Both the position numbers and the translations under genes were made by a program. From Ephemerocybe angulata (Eukaryota; Basidiomycota; Agaricomycetes; Agaricales; Psathyrellaceae): a stretch of 64,000 nt of DNA. Positions 34,050-46,662 of the stretch are shown here, in pieces. The notes under the pieces are model-generated. The model was not told where the DNA came from. It made no database searches and was given only the letters and a program-made list of their open reading frames with translations. Where the stretch lies: assembly GCA_013368325.1 (NCBI GenBank), contig JAACJK010000001.1:1798001-1862000 (forward strand), given 5' to 3'. Each line of letters opens with the position of its first letter. Position 1 is the first letter of the stretch.

Positions 34050-35581
34050 GACTTTGAGACTCCCAAACCTGCTCTTTCTGTGTGATGTCTTTTGCTTTAT
34101 CATGGACACAGAGCCCTCCATCGGGGACGTGTCGACACCACTCTTCAGGTCGTCCAACACCAGAACCCGTTCCTTTGCCTCAACTCCAAACTGTCGCCTC
34201 AAGTTATCGACCTCCACTTGTTTCTCCTCCACGCGATCCAAGGCCTCGAGAACTCTCTCTTTATGGTCGGACAGGGATTCAGTTGCTTGTTGAAGCTGTG
34301 TTGCTGCTGACTGGACCTGTCGCAAGCGGTTCATTCAGTAAGGAACCATGGCACAGGATTTGGCAACACTGACCTTTCCCTCTAATCCCTGATACTTCTT
34401 CTTCGCCTCGTCAAGCGAGCTCAAGAGCTTGTTATACGTACCAAGTGCCTTGCTGTGATTTGCCATCGCTTTCCCCTCGAGCTTCATACTTTGCTTGTGC
34501 GCCCGTTGGAGATCCTCGAGTTCGCTGACCGTCATGGCGATGGTCTTCTTTTCCATCTTCCCTTCTTCTTTTATGATCCTAGAAAGCGCCTTGTTGTTCT
34601 TGACTTCAATCCCATGTTAGGCCCACCCCATATGTCATAGAGAATATCGGGCTCACCCTCTTCTTTAACAATTTGCCTCTTCTGCTTCGAGCTCAACATC
34701 TCTTCCGCTTCTCTTCTCCGTAGCCCCATCTCGTTCACCTCAGCATTCTGTTCATTATCCATCGCCTCCCTTATCCTTGTCTCCTGAGATGGAACAACGG
34801 GAGGAGTTCCAAATCGAGGTTTTCTGACCGCCTTGACGGGACCAGCAGATGACGGGGGAAACACCATAAAGTCTACCCTATGAACACGCGACAATGCGCC
34901 GACTGCATCCTCAGTGTCGATAGAGATATCACCCGCCTCGTCGTGGACGAAGACAAAGTCGGAGTCGAGATCGGTTGTAGGAGAGGGCTCACTGGTGGGG
35001 GGCGTCGAAGAGTCTGTCGATGTCTCGTTGTTCGTCGTGCTGGTGAATTTCCTCTCCTGAGCACCAACGCTCGAACCTATGTCCTCATCCTTTACGGTTA
35101 CCCCCAGGTCTGGGTTAGAGGGGTCCACGTCAAACTCTTTCTCGACCGCTTCACTGGGAGGGGCCGAATGTGAGCGCCTACTACTTCGCCCTGCAGTTCC
35201 GCCGCGGCTGATGTTCGGAGGGTCAGCCAGGACAGGAGGCCCGCTGATAGCCTTGCCCATTGACATCGTCTCTGGCCGATAGTTTGTCCGTCCCCTGTCC
35301 GAGAGTTTGCTCGAGAAGGCAGCTCCGAGGTTGTGTATGGCGCTCCTAGGGACGCTGTTGCTGTAGGTCATGGTCGAGCCGTCTGTGATGCTTCCAAGAA
35401 TGCCTGCACCCTTTTCGTCGGGAGCCGGAACTGGGGGAGGGGGTGGTGGGCCCTTTCCAGCCGCCGAAGGGACTGGAGGGTTTGAGCTAATACTGAAGCC
35501 CTCGAGGGTGGATACATCTACCGGTGGTTTTCTACGTTGCCTGGCGAAGGGAACGTATCCGACATCTTGAGATGATTGCAT
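34050..35581 (-). CDS. Coiled-coil protein with disordered N-terminus, function unknown
   Basis: Starts at the ATG 35581. The first ~310 residues are Pro/Ser/Gly-rich with a polyproline run (GPPPPPPVPAP) and a Thr/Ser-rich acidic part. A GT..AG intron (branch CCTAAC) then joins KRQIVKEE to VKNNKALSRIIKEEGK, and from there the protein is almost wholly helical heptad-type sequence (MEKKTIAMTVSELEDL, AMANHSKALGTYNK, VQSAATQLQQATES, EKQVEVDNLRRQFG). This is a long coiled coil. Without the intron the frame stops just after SRTTRRFLGS, so the splice is needed. The layout fits a scaffold or filament-associated protein, but the family was not identified. Confidence 0.7.
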
Positions 35582-35853
35582 GATTTCGACGCTGTGGTGT
35601 CAGGACGTCGGGAGAAGTAGTGTTCTAGAATAGCAATTGGCAGAGAGAGGAGAGGGTGAGACCGTGAGGGGAATGTCATCTTGTATGTTTAAGTCGGGAA
35701 AAGAGCTGTTTTGCATGAGCCACACAGCCCAGGCTGGGGAATGCGGTGACATAGCATAGGGGGTAAATGACAAAGAGCCACTGTGTCATTGAATTCCAAG
35801 GGACAGTAGCAAGACAGAGAGGTAAAGAGAGGGAATCCGTACCAACGCGTGCT

Positions 35854-38800
35854 TCATAACTGTTCTACCTGATGCTTCCGATCCCCAGCCGCCTCTTCTT
35901 CACTCGATTCGTCCTCCTGCTCACTTTCAGTACCAGAATCTTCTTCCTCTTCCTCGCTCTCTTCTTCTCTTCCTCCTTCTCCTCCCTCCTCTTCATCCTC
36001 TTCACTTTCGTCCTCTTCCTCACTCTCGCCCTCTTCTTCCTCTTCCTCCGCATAAAACGATTCCAAATCTTTCCAGGGTTTCTTCTTGCTATCCGAGCTT
36101 TCAGATTCGGGCGTCCCTGCAAGATTCGTTGGTACAAGCACCACAGGGCCAGCATTAGCTCTTCCTCCGATCCCACTCACAACAGCTCCTGCTCCCTTGT
36201 TAAAGTTCGCACTACCCATGGAGGTGACGGCGGGTTTCCTGGCACTAGCAGTGTCCTCCTCTGAGTCCCGTAGCTGCGACTCTACCCCTCTCTCCATCCA
36301 CTCCGGTACATCCTCGTCGAAAGAGTCAAGGATGTCGCCATGTTTCCCGTGGCGGTGGTCTTCGTCCTCGAGCTCATCGTATTCTTGGTAACCCTGCGCC
36401 GATGATGATGAAGAGGACTCAGCGCCGATAGCAAACGCACTGAGAGACCCCAATGCTCCTCGAGCTCCACGCGCTCGTTCGCGGTCATCCACAAATCCGC
36501 CAGCTTTGCCTTCAAACAGCACCACGCGTATTTGCTCTCTCCTCAACACCACGCCTCCCACTTCGCTGCTTTCGCCTTCGTCTGTGACGAGCAGCTTATC
36601 CACAAGTCCCTTGACAAGCCCCCAGACCAACCTTGCTCGATCCCGCACATCCCAGTGTGAATCGTACCGCGCGAGACCATAAACCACATATTTGACTAAA
36701 AGTGCTAACCGCCGTACTTTTTCATCGATGGGTGGTTTAGAAGATTGAGCTTCTTCTGATGGGGCATCGGGAGAGGGTGTCGGCGGCGGCGGAGCGAGAA
36801 CGATCAACTTCCCCGCGAGGGTGACGATTTGCATCTTGACCAGTGGCGCTTCGTTGGAGAAGGTCTTCGCGCACCTCCGTAGTAAGTCAGGCGCCCAGTC
36901 CGCGATGCCGTCAATTGCAAGAGATTTCGATCCGGGCGCGGAAGGCGCATACTGGCCTACCAGCCATACAACGCAGGCCCGAGCTTCGGCATGTTTAATA
37001 TCGTCGAATTTCTTGGCCAGTCGGGCGATGATGGTGAGAGGTGCTTGTTGTTGTTGCAGGTATATGCTCGAGGATGAGGAAGATAGTTGCAGTTGTACTA
37101 GCTGCTGGAGGACTTGCACTGCGCTGGAAACAACAATGTCTGGAAAGGGGAGCAAGTTAGCAGGAGATCGATCATGCGGGTGAAAGGCGTACCGTAGGGG
37201 CTCCCGATCATTTCCATGAGCGCTGTAACGCACATCTTGATGACATCCTCGCGAACAGCACCCCCGTCACCAGCACCTTTACTCGTGATACCGAATCCGA
37301 CCCGTCTGACAAGCTCCCCGACTCCATTGACGGCCTCCTTCACGATTTCGTCCTCCCCAACGTTCTCAACACATGCGATAAATTCTCGTAGAACGCCCAT
37401 CCAGATTCCTTCCACCAATTCGTCGTCATCTGCGTTTAGGAGATTGAGGAGCAGCCGAATCTTGTCTTTTTGAAGGGGGACAGAATCACTGGATAATCGA
37501 AGAAGGAAGGAGGTGTAATGGGGAGCAAAAAGGGTCTGCAAACTATGAGAACTTGATGTTTGGCGGTGATATATATGAACTCACAGAGATTGGCCTTCGC
37601 CGCGACGTCAATACCACCAGGTATCGGATTACTACTCGCTCAACTTCCTTGGAAACTGTCAATAACCGCAACAGTGGGCTGACGAACTTCTCCCAATAAG
37701 CAGTGGGGGCCAAGTAATAGTATACTTTGGTCGCAGCAAGCACCACTGATGGATTCCGACTCATAAAAGTGGGCTCGACCGACGTCAGAAGTAGCTTCAC
37801 ATCCTTGTCCAATTCGTACGTCGTAGCATCCCCACCTTCGGCGGAATCCTTCCCGCCATTGTCCGAGTGGTGAGAGGCTACAGGTTTGGCCAGCATCACT
37901 CGTGCATACGTCAAGAGTAATTTCATCACCTCCACTTGTCCCCACTCATCAACGTCGACCAAGAACCGACAAAGTTTGCGGTAGTGAGGGTGTATCAGCT
38001 TGAGGTATTCGAACGTCTGGGTCTTGTGGGCAGCACGTTCCTCTGGGCTGATATATCTGAGCGCGGATAAGGCCATATTCCTGAATGTATTTTGAATGAC
38101 GCACCCTCTCACCGTATGCCCCTGAGAAATGGAATTCAGACATATCGTGTTGAAGGAATAGACTGTTGCACCGATGCATAAGGGAGAGAATGAGCTGTTC
38201 GAAAGGAGGGTCTGCGTAAGAATCGGAAGTAGGGTCGGCAGCTGAGTGGGATCGAGACTACAGTTGGAGTCAGGATTGGAAAGCCCGGATATAGCATAAC
38301 CAACGCACTCATATAATTTCGGAATTGCTAATGCCGCCACCTTTCGCACATAAGGACTCGAGTCCGAAGCACATTTCTTAATGCCCATGACGACTACATT
38401 GGCTACCATTGGCACCCTCATCCCGCTGAGGACTCTCAGGGCCATGGCACCTGAGTTTCGTTAGTATCGTCCTTTAAGAGTGTTCATAGAAACGTACGAA
38501 TAAGGGGGTTGGGATCCGAGGTCAAGTCTTTCTGGAAGGTGTTGATCGACAGCAACGCAAGATCTGGGTCATAGGGCGAATGGTGGAGAAGGTATATGTA
38601 GACAAGTTTCCGAATCTCAAGTGACGGCGAAGCGACGAGTTTGACAACCGAAGGAAAGAATGGCAGGGTGAAGGTCGGCGGGTGAGATTTCGAGGTCAGC
38701 TACATGTCTCCTTGTGTGAGCACGAGAAAACAAAGTTATGTTATCAGGAGACGTACAGCAACCAACCTTTTCAAAGCGTCGAGCTTCTCCCGCTCGCTAC

Positions 38801-38993
38801 TGCCCGCCTCAAGCTGCTTCTTGATCCCAGCGATCTTGGTCCGGTCGTCGAGAGCATCGAAAGAGGTCGCCGCAGCGCTTGAATTGCTGCCACTGAGTTC
38901 GCGAGCTTGCTCGGATATGGTCTCTGAGATGCGTGTCCCGAGGCGGGTCGCATTGGTCGTCAAGGTATGAAGGTATTGGTTCGACATGGCCAT
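35854..38993 (-). CDS. APL6: AP-3 adaptor complex beta subunit
   Basis: A large gene of at least five exons starting MAMSNQYLHTLTTNATRLG. The adaptin HEAT-repeat trunk follows: KLDALKRLVA, then LEIRKLVYIYLLHHSP (the classic adaptin block), AMALRVLSGMRVPMVANVV, SPYVRKVAALAIPKLYE and RALLVKYV-type helices. An extremely acidic Glu/Ser hinge (EEEEEEGESEEEDESEEDEEE) closes the protein. The long acidic, phosphorylatable hinge is typical of beta-3 adaptin and separates it from AP-1/AP-2 beta. AP-3 carries cargo from Golgi/endosomes to the vacuole, including SNAREs and alkaline phosphatase. No ear domain follows the hinge in this model; the stop at 35854 comes directly after QVEQL. Confidence 0.88.
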
Positions 38994-40012
38994 TATTTTC
39001 GAAGCGGCGGTTGGAGGTATTCAAGATACGAGTTGTGTTGAGACGACGGGGAGGGTTTCTGTCATTAACCGGGGTTCTGAGAGGGCTTTGCTTCGGCCCT
39101 TAGGGGGAGAGGAGAGAGCAAGGAGAGAGATGACTATGGGCGGGACGCCATCAAGCCAGTCTGTCGGCAAATGCCGATTGATGCGCGCCAAAAGGAAACA
39201 AGTATCGATCGCAATCGCCGAAGGATAGGCGCCAAGTTGGTACGAGGAAACAGGCGGTATGTACTGCAGTGACGAACCTTAGGATATCCACCGCTTAGCC
39301 AGCCAAAATGGCGCTTTTATAGGAGTCTTCAAAACATGATTTCAGGCTTCCAGCGACTGGCTTTGCGGTGGACGACACTAGTCGCATTGGAACTTTGCCT
39401 CGTAGCCCACATCTTGAGTTCACAGCGAGATCTCGCAGTACTTTCAGAAGTCTGCCTTTCCATGAAGGTGGGGATGGAAGAATATATGTCAGGTAGTATT
39501 GAAGGCACACGATCGAAACGATTGGAAACGACTTGTGGGCGGCAACTTGAAGGCTTTGAAGCCTGAAGTTCAGTTCGCGATACCCTGCCCTACGCGGACG
39601 CCTTGGGCAATGTATTCTGACAGTTACACATACCGCTCCACCGCGTGAAGCGCTCACGAAAGCGCGGGGACACACAGGCTTCCGCAGGGACCCACGTGTC
39701 TTGCCGATCTCGATCGCCCATCTTGAATGCGCCCCAAGCCCACCATCTCAACTTGGAATCGGATCCCAATCTCTCGGAAGCAAATCAGTATCTATCTGCA
39801 ATAGTCTTAAACAGTCTCAAACCTTCTCAACCTTATCGTCTGATCCAGATCGGTTTAAGTGCTGAAGCGATTGGCAATTGTATGTACTCAATATGTATAG
39901 AACTAGGTGTCCATTATGTCCACCAGACAAGAGGGCATATGCCCCTTTCTCGTGTCACTAGGAGTGGGAGCCACTGGCCCGTTGTCCCTCGGCTCATCGA
40001 TGCCATGTCCAC
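38994..40012. other. Intergenic region, AP-3 beta to NACHT gene
   Basis: About 1 kb. The only ATG-started frame of note is a 76-codon plus-strand ORF at 39336-39566, with a hydrophobic start but no domain and no flanking splice support. The region holds the AP-3 beta promoter (right of 38,993) and the NACHT gene terminator. Confidence 0.4.
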
Positions 40013-42791
40013 TTAAATGGGATGAGCACGAATGGTACTCACTCTCTCGTCTGGAGGAGCCAGAACGGACGGAAGGGCCCTGTATCTGGTCCAGAGTCCG
40101 ATAGGTTCCTTCTCCGAGCTTTCTTCGCCCGGTTCCACATCGTAGTCGGCATCAGGATCGAGCGGGGTCGAGCCTGACCATCTATCATCATCTGTTGCGC
40201 CGCTTGGTGGTTTGGCCTTGGGCCACAGCCGTTTGCTCAGCATAGGAGGGTAGGATAGTCGTATATGACGAGTGTTCAGTGGAGCATGGTTAACCATGAT
40301 TTCTGCTTCGGAATTTAGAGTATGACGCCAGGTAGCAGATGGTGTCATGATTGGGTAGTTAACTCTCGTCTGCGAAATCGCCTTCCTGGGCCCTGTGACG
40401 TGTCGGGACCTTCGGAGGCAACCCAGCAGTTCCTCAAGTTCCTTATTCTGTAAGTAAGGTAAGCGCCCTGCTTCCAAAGTTGTTAATGAGTTAAACAGCC
40501 TCACTTGTGCAGATGAAAGAACATCGAGTTCGATGGATTGCGATATATAGAATGTCCAGATTTCTTCAAGTGCATCTTGCTGAATGAAGGGGAAAGGTTG
40601 GGGCAAGCAGTGAAAGAGGCCATACTCTCGGATGTATCGTTTCATTCCTATCCAACCGCGAGATAAGAAAAGGTCTGTCATCGTCTGTAAGAGCAGGTGA
40701 TTTGGTTGACTTTGGTCGACGTCCATGATGAGACTCTTGAAGAGGTATGCTGGCCAATAGCACAGGGAGAACCTGACAATTTCGATCATTTCCGCTGACA
40801 TCGAGTCCGCCGGTTCTAAACCAACACATGCTGCCTGTATCACTGAACTTGAAATAAGTCAACAGAATTGTGTGATAAACTGACGCTTACGATTGTAATT
40901 GGAAAGACCGAGCCAGGTGACCGAGCATTTCAGAAGGTGCGTATACAGCAAGGAATCTGAGCGGTGGACGACGGATGACCGTCCTGGATCACCTAAGAAG
41001 TCTAAGAAAGATTTATGGTGAAATTGAATGTTTAATCGTGGCCATCCTTCGGTGTCGCTGGTCGTCTTCTTGATCAAAGAGTGAAGGTCAGATAGCATAT
41101 CTTCAATCTGCCCTTGGCGGAGGTGTAGAAGGCGCTCAAACTCGTAGAGTGAGAGGTCCATCTCAATGAACGGGGAGGCTGCCTTGTATATCATTAATTC
41201 GCGAAGGAGTTCGATGACAGAGCGATCGTCCTCAGAGTCCTCCCGGTATGCTTCTTCCGCGGTACTGAGGATGTTGGTATAAAGTGCATCCAACGTAGCA
41301 AACGGGTTCTTGCGCTGTTCGACCCCAGGCTCCCACGCCAGGACTTGTTCAATGCGAACGAAAGGTGATGCCCGCCGGTTGGACGCAAACTTGATAACAG
41401 TCGCGACGTAGACAAATTGGCCAGACGAATTGTCCGTAAGTTTGTCGACGATGCGCTCCGTGGGCCACAAGGGGTCGGACGCTCGCGGGTCACTGCTGGC
41501 CTCACCGAGGGTTCGTAGGCGGCGGCGGAGGTATAGTTTGATGTCTGCAGAGGCGTCGTGTTCATGCAGTTTAATGTGATAGGCCGTCTTCAGGTAAGTC
41601 TCCAAGGCAGTCCGAATGGCGAACTCGGGGCGGCTGGCAAGGATGATCTTGTAAGGCAGTTTTCGGACGACAAACGATTTATGGATCGCCTCCAGGACGT
41701 GACTTTGCATCTCTTCTCCCCGACACTCGTCGATCCCATCAATTATTAGAACCCATGGCCACTGTGTCGTTGAGTGTTCAGTATAGAAGGCATTGGCCGC
41801 TTGGAGAGGATCTATCAGAAGAGTGTGGATCTGTTTCTCCAAAGACCTGTCGAGGATCGCTGCGTCATCCTTGATTGCTTGTTCGATGAATGGGCGTAGG
41901 TCTTTGTTGGTTTGAGCGATCTGGTATATAAGGGTGGTGAACAGATGATGATGCTTGGATCGAGCGGGGTCTGATATTGAGAAAAAGAACGACCCTGCGA
42001 GTGTGTTCTGCTGCGCACAGATCTCAGCAAGAGTTTGCTGAATAGCTGATTTGCCAGAACCTGCTGGACCTGTGATGACAGCGATGTGAGAAGGAGAATT
42101 GGGGTCGCCGATCCACGAGGTTAATTCCTCGAGAATCCCTGTGCGTGTGTCTTCGTCGCACTTCGGAGGATCAAAGCGCTCCGAGGAATCGTGCATGGCG
42201 CTTAAGGGTATCCTCCGGCGATACATATCGAATGCTAAAGGATATCAGTTTACATGTGACTTGAAGTAAAACGATTGGCCACTACTGACCAACGGAATCG
42301 GTAGGAAGCCGCGTCTTCGGGGCAGAGTTGTTTATAAAGGTCGCGTTGTTGATCACAAACCGTTTGGAATTGTTGAAGAAAGACCCGTTTGACGTTGAAG
42401 GTGCCATAAATGGCGAGGAGGGTATGCTTCGGTAGTGGTCTTGACTGGGGGGTGCTTGATAAGGATTGCCATCCTGTTGTGTAAGAGACACGTCGAGTTT
42501 CTTTTCTTCGGTCGCAACATTCGGAGGAGATGACAGTATCGGAGACGATGGTATCCGAGCGGCCACATCGTTTCCCGTTGATATGTCGGATGGCGTAGGG
42601 GATGGAGTCAGCCTCGCCTCGTCAGTTTCGCTGTTTGGGGAGACACGGCCCCTGTCCTTGGTGGCGAATCGTTTCAGGAACCTCTCCTTGAACTTGGCAT
42701 TGTTGGCAGAAAGCGAAGGCATATACGATGGCAATGAGAGTGGATCCTGGTACGGGGAGGTGGAGAGCAGCAAGTTCACCAAGTCCATCAT
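40013..42791 (-). CDS. NACHT-domain STAND NTPase (NLR-like)
   Basis: Three exons (42791-42290, 42234-40891, 40842-40013) close to 891 residues. The N-terminal ~165 residues are Ser/Pro-rich and carry the short motif NSKRFVINNATFINN. Then comes the block common in basidiomycete NACHT proteins, YRRRIPLSAMHDSSERFDPPKC, directly followed by Walker A TGPAGSGKSAI, Walker B WVLIIDGIDECR, sensor-type ILASRPE and a winged-helix-like tail (FHHKSFLDFLGDPGRS). The C-terminal third is helical with no obvious WD40, ankyrin or TPR repeats. Such proteins are thought to act in non-self recognition or cell-death signalling in fungi, but this one's trigger and effector are unknown. Confidence 0.85.
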
Positions 42792-43304
42792 CTACCCTTA
42801 TCAAGGACCTGCTGACACTCCTCCGTGGCTTCTCGGCAGCACTGCCCTCGAGCGCTTAAGCTGCCTGTCAGTGTCAGTTGTCACCACGGCACCTCTTCAC
42901 TGTGAACAACACCAGGACCACAAGCTTCATAAAGTTGCAGAAAGTATCGCATACTGTCCAGCGGCATGTTAGCTACTGGATTCGACGATGACGATGGAAT
43001 TGTGAGCTGCTGGTGGGAGGAGACGAGTCAGGAACGACTTGGACAAGCGCTGGAACAAGGAACGACAATTCCCACGAGTCGATTATTGATCCGTCTCCGG
43101 AACACGTAGACTCCGAGCTTTCTCACGGTACATTGCCCAGTGCCCACCCGACCCCGTACAGCGCGACTGACTTAACGCCACTCCTCCACCTTCCCTTCAC
43201 ATCTGGTATCCCTCTCTTCCTTCTCTCATCCCCTCACTCCTTGATCACGACCTTCATTCCTTACTCAAAGAACCAGGCCCCACGACGGGACTTCGGCTCC
43301 AACA
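42792..43304. promoter_or_regulatory. Divergent region, NACHT gene and carrier-like gene
   Basis: About 510 bp. An open plus-strand frame without ATG extends through 43013-43300 and encodes a hydrophobic stretch (HLPFTSGIPLFLLSSPHSL) that looks like the start of the downstream carrier gene but is one base out of frame with it. This is discussed as a finding. Confidence 0.4.
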
Positions 43305-44464
43305 ATGTCATTCTTATTTATTTGCGCTGCCATATCGCCCCTGAATGGCATTGTCGCTCGATATAGATTGACGTACCATCCAAGAGACTGGGTCGGACAT
43401 GAAGCTGTGTTGGAACCATCGTTTGAAATCTCCGATGTTAAAGAGCCGGATGTAGGGGTCTCAGCACCCACTGCTGTCCAATCAAGCGCCGCAGAGATCG
43501 CCGTCGCTGGGGCTTCGCCTGAGCCTAACGAGGCCCCAAGTCTACGCGGAACTTTCATGAAAGTGTGGAAGGCTGAAGAGTTCTCTGGGCTTTATAAAGG
43601 AGCAAGTACGTATCTTGCGAATTTCCTGCTGTCCTGCACCGCTGACATATATGCTAGTTCCTGCGAGCGCCTCCTTGCTATTTGTACGGGCCTTCATCAC
43701 ACCATCCGGCTCCTTTCCTGCGACGATGAAAAGTCACGGTGATATCAACTGGATTATCGTCGTCCTTATCACCCTTTACCTTCCATTCATGATGTTTGGG
43801 CTTCGCGCTGCAACGACTGGCCACAATCTGCGCATTGCTCAATGGAAGACAAACGTCCACCTTCTCTTTACTCCGGCCGAACTGTCACCCCCTCCACGGT
43901 CGCTACTGGGTCGAATTTCTTCTTTCGCACCCTTGAAATATCTTGCTCGCTTGCCATTCACCCATCTACTTAACCCATTATACCCGACCGCGTTTGTCAC
44001 CTACATTCTGTCCCTGACCCTTTCCCTGGCAATCCAGTCTGCCATGTTGCCGATGAAGAATATGGGTGATGTCCTGGAGCATGCAATATCTGGGAAGCCC
44101 CGAGGGGCCCTCGAGCTTGCAGTGATGTTCTGTTTGGCAATTGTAGGGGTCCTTGTTGGGACGCCCTTGGATGTTGTAACCACTCGCATGGCCGTTCAGC
44201 AGTGGCATGGACACCAAGAAGATCTCGAAGAAGCCAGGGAGCTGGATAAGGGCAGAATTGCTAGGGCAGATGGATTGAGGTACGCCGATTTCGTCTATTT
44301 CGCATCACCAGTTCACTGATGGTAATTGCAGGCTTACTTGTGACGAAATCAAGTACAAGAACTCGTTTGATTGCTTCATACGTATTGTTCGTGAGGAGGG
44401 ATGGGGGACTCTTTACCGTGCATGGGGTTTTACTTTCCTCGAGGTTTTCTTCTTGCTGTTGTGA
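43305..44464 (+). CDS. Mitochondrial carrier-like membrane protein (SLC25-type)
   Basis: Exons 43305-43606, 43659-44279 and 44332-44464 splice in frame from the ATG at 43305. The clearest family mark is GTPLDVVTTRMAVQQ, a P-x-D-x-x-x-x-R carrier signature of the third repeat, followed by CDEIKYKNSFDCFIRIVREEGWGTLYRAW, a typical matrix-loop sequence of this family. Several hydrophobic spans lie upstream (WIIVVLITLYLPFMMFG, AFVTYILSLTLSLAIQ). The first two repeats are divergent, so substrate and even mitochondrial location are uncertain. The true start may lie further upstream, in the frame that is offset by one base. Confidence 0.65.
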
Positions 44465-44579
44465 GATAGCCACTCCAAGTACTGTTCTTGCGGTCATACC
44501 CTGAGCTACTACAGCATAAGCTACTCTGTATTATGGATTCCCCAACTCTCAGGCTTGAAGATTGGAGAAAGCGCGCACT

Positions 44580-46352
44580 CTAATCTCTGACGAAAACAGC
44601 GGCTGCACCCATCCCAGTACCAATGCACATGGACGTGACAAGGACCTAAGGTCGATTAGATGTGAGTTCTGTCCACTTTACTGCGGAAAGGCACTGACTT
44701 TTCCTTGTGATCTATGGAGCTCGTTCAATCCTGTTGCGATCTGTCGTGCGCCTGTGCAGCGTATAATGGAATGCTGAGTAAGTCGAGGTCAACAGGTCGG
44801 TCACTTAAGAAAAGACATATCTAGAGGGTGTCCAAAGGCAATTGCACCTCCATTGGGGTTCAGCTTTTCACTGAAAGGGCGATTAAATATCAAAAAGAAT
44901 TTTAAAGACCAACTCAAAGCTGGAACGTACGCTGGAATTGACAGAGTCCTTTGGCTGTAGACAGCCATTGACGCAAAGGCTTCGTTAATCTGGTTGTAAA
45001 TCCCGTTAATGGCTTGGATAGGAGGGTGAACAGGGATGTACTTACCTCGAAGATGTCAACGTCTTCGACCGTGATGCCAGCTTGCTTCAATGCAATAGGG
45101 ATAGCGTATGTTGGACCAATACCCATGATTCTTGGTGCAAGGCCTACACGGCGATAGCATGTATCAGAGTTCAAGAACATCAAAATTAAAACCAGTGAGA
45201 GAGACTTACCGGTCACAGCAGTGGTAATGTATTTAGCCAGAATGGTCAATCCGAGCTCCCTCGCTTTCCGCCTTGTCATGAGCAGTACAGCAGCGGCGCC
45301 ATCGGTTAGCTGACTGGCATTACCACCGGTAGTGGTAGAGTTTCCCCACTGAGGGAACGCAGCGCGAATTTTGGCAAGCCCCTCCTTCGTCGTTCCCTTG
45401 CGAATCCCGTCGTCCTCCGTAACGGTGACGAGCTTCTTCTCGCCGGTGACACGGTCCTTCTGGTAGACTGTGAAGGGCACAATCTCCTTCTTGAAGTATC
45501 CAGCAGCCTGCGCGCGCTCAGCCCTCTGGAAGGACCGGGCGGCGAAGGCGTCTTGCTCGTCGCGAGTGATCCCAAAGTCGACAGCAACATTCTCGCTCGT
45601 CCACCCCATCTTCTCAGTGCAGTCCTTCGCTGCCTGATTGCAAGACACAAGGCCACTCTGAGGCGGGCTTCCGTCATCAGGACTATAGAGAAGAAGAGAA
45701 ACGGGCGTTAGTCAGTGCGGCCCGAAAGAGAGAGCTTCGTCTTCCGAGCAAAAGATGCTCATGGTAGAAACGCGGATAAATGACAAACAGATAGACGCGA
45801 CCCACTTCTGCGACATGCTGTCGATACCGACAGCGAGGCCAATTTCAATTTGACCAGCACGAATCTTATTGCCAATGTCTGTGACTGCCATGAGACCACT
45901 TGAGCAGAAGCGGTTGATGGTCTGCACCGCGGTTGACTCGGGAAAGCCTGCTGCGAGGGCAGCCGTTCGTGCGGGGTACATGGAGCTCGGTGTGAGAACC
46001 GTGCCGACGCAGATATCCTGCACCAGCGCTGGGTTGACTTTGGAGTACTCGATTGATTTCTGAAGGGGAACATCTTAGCATACGCCTCACATCGAACGGA
46101 CGCGAACGTGCCTTGAACATCTCCAGGAACAGTTCATCGGTTCTGCATAGTCTTTTCAGTCCCAACCACCGTGCCACATGAGTGAAAGGCGTACGTGGCA
46201 TCCTTCAAACCTCCCTTCCATGCCTTGCACAAGGGGGAACGAATGGCCATGGTTATAACAACGTCATCGTCGTGTTTCTGTTCGAGAGCAGGAAGGCCTT
46301 TGGTTTGGGAAGACCCTGTAATGTGGGCTGCGACTTGCTTGACTCGCTGCAT
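44580..46352 (-). CDS. 3-ketoacyl-CoA thiolase, probably peroxisomal
   Basis: A multi-exon gene. The start MQRVKQVAAHITG contains R-V-x5-H-I, a PTS2-like peroxisomal signal. The thiolase fold follows: DVVITMAIRSPLCKAWKGG, then NPALVQDICVGTV, NRFCSSGLMAV with the nucleophile Cys, GWTSENVAVDFGITRDEQD, TTGGNASQLTDGAAAVLLM, INEAFAS, EKLNPNGGAIA.GHPLG with the catalytic His, and CIGTGMGAAAVF with the second catalytic Cys. It catalyses the last step of beta-oxidation, cleaving 3-ketoacyl-CoA to acetyl-CoA and a shortened acyl-CoA. All catalytic residues are present. The last two introns split the GHPLG and KVLVTSM regions. Confidence 0.93.
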
Positions 46353-46662
46353 TGAGGGTGGACTGCGATGTTTCGAACACAGGAGAGGAAGATGATGGTC
46401 GTGGACTAAGGAATTTATACCAGAGCTTCTTTCGGTTACATGGAGGGGCAGACAACACCAACTTCCCCGGACCTTGGGTGATCCATAACCGGGGCATCCT
46501 AAAGAAGCTAATTTACCCCTATTTCTGACTGCCGTCCGATGTTTACGCGCCGGAAAACTTGGCGCTCGACACACTGGAGCATAAATTCGAATAAATTCAT
46601 AGCCCAAAGACATTTATTGAACATATATACATAACCAGCAGAGTAGCTCACTCCAGACATTA

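Noticed and set aside
39336..39566. 76-codon plus-strand ORF starting with ATG
   Set aside because: No domain, no conserved-looking segment, and no splice or neighbour support; likely chance.
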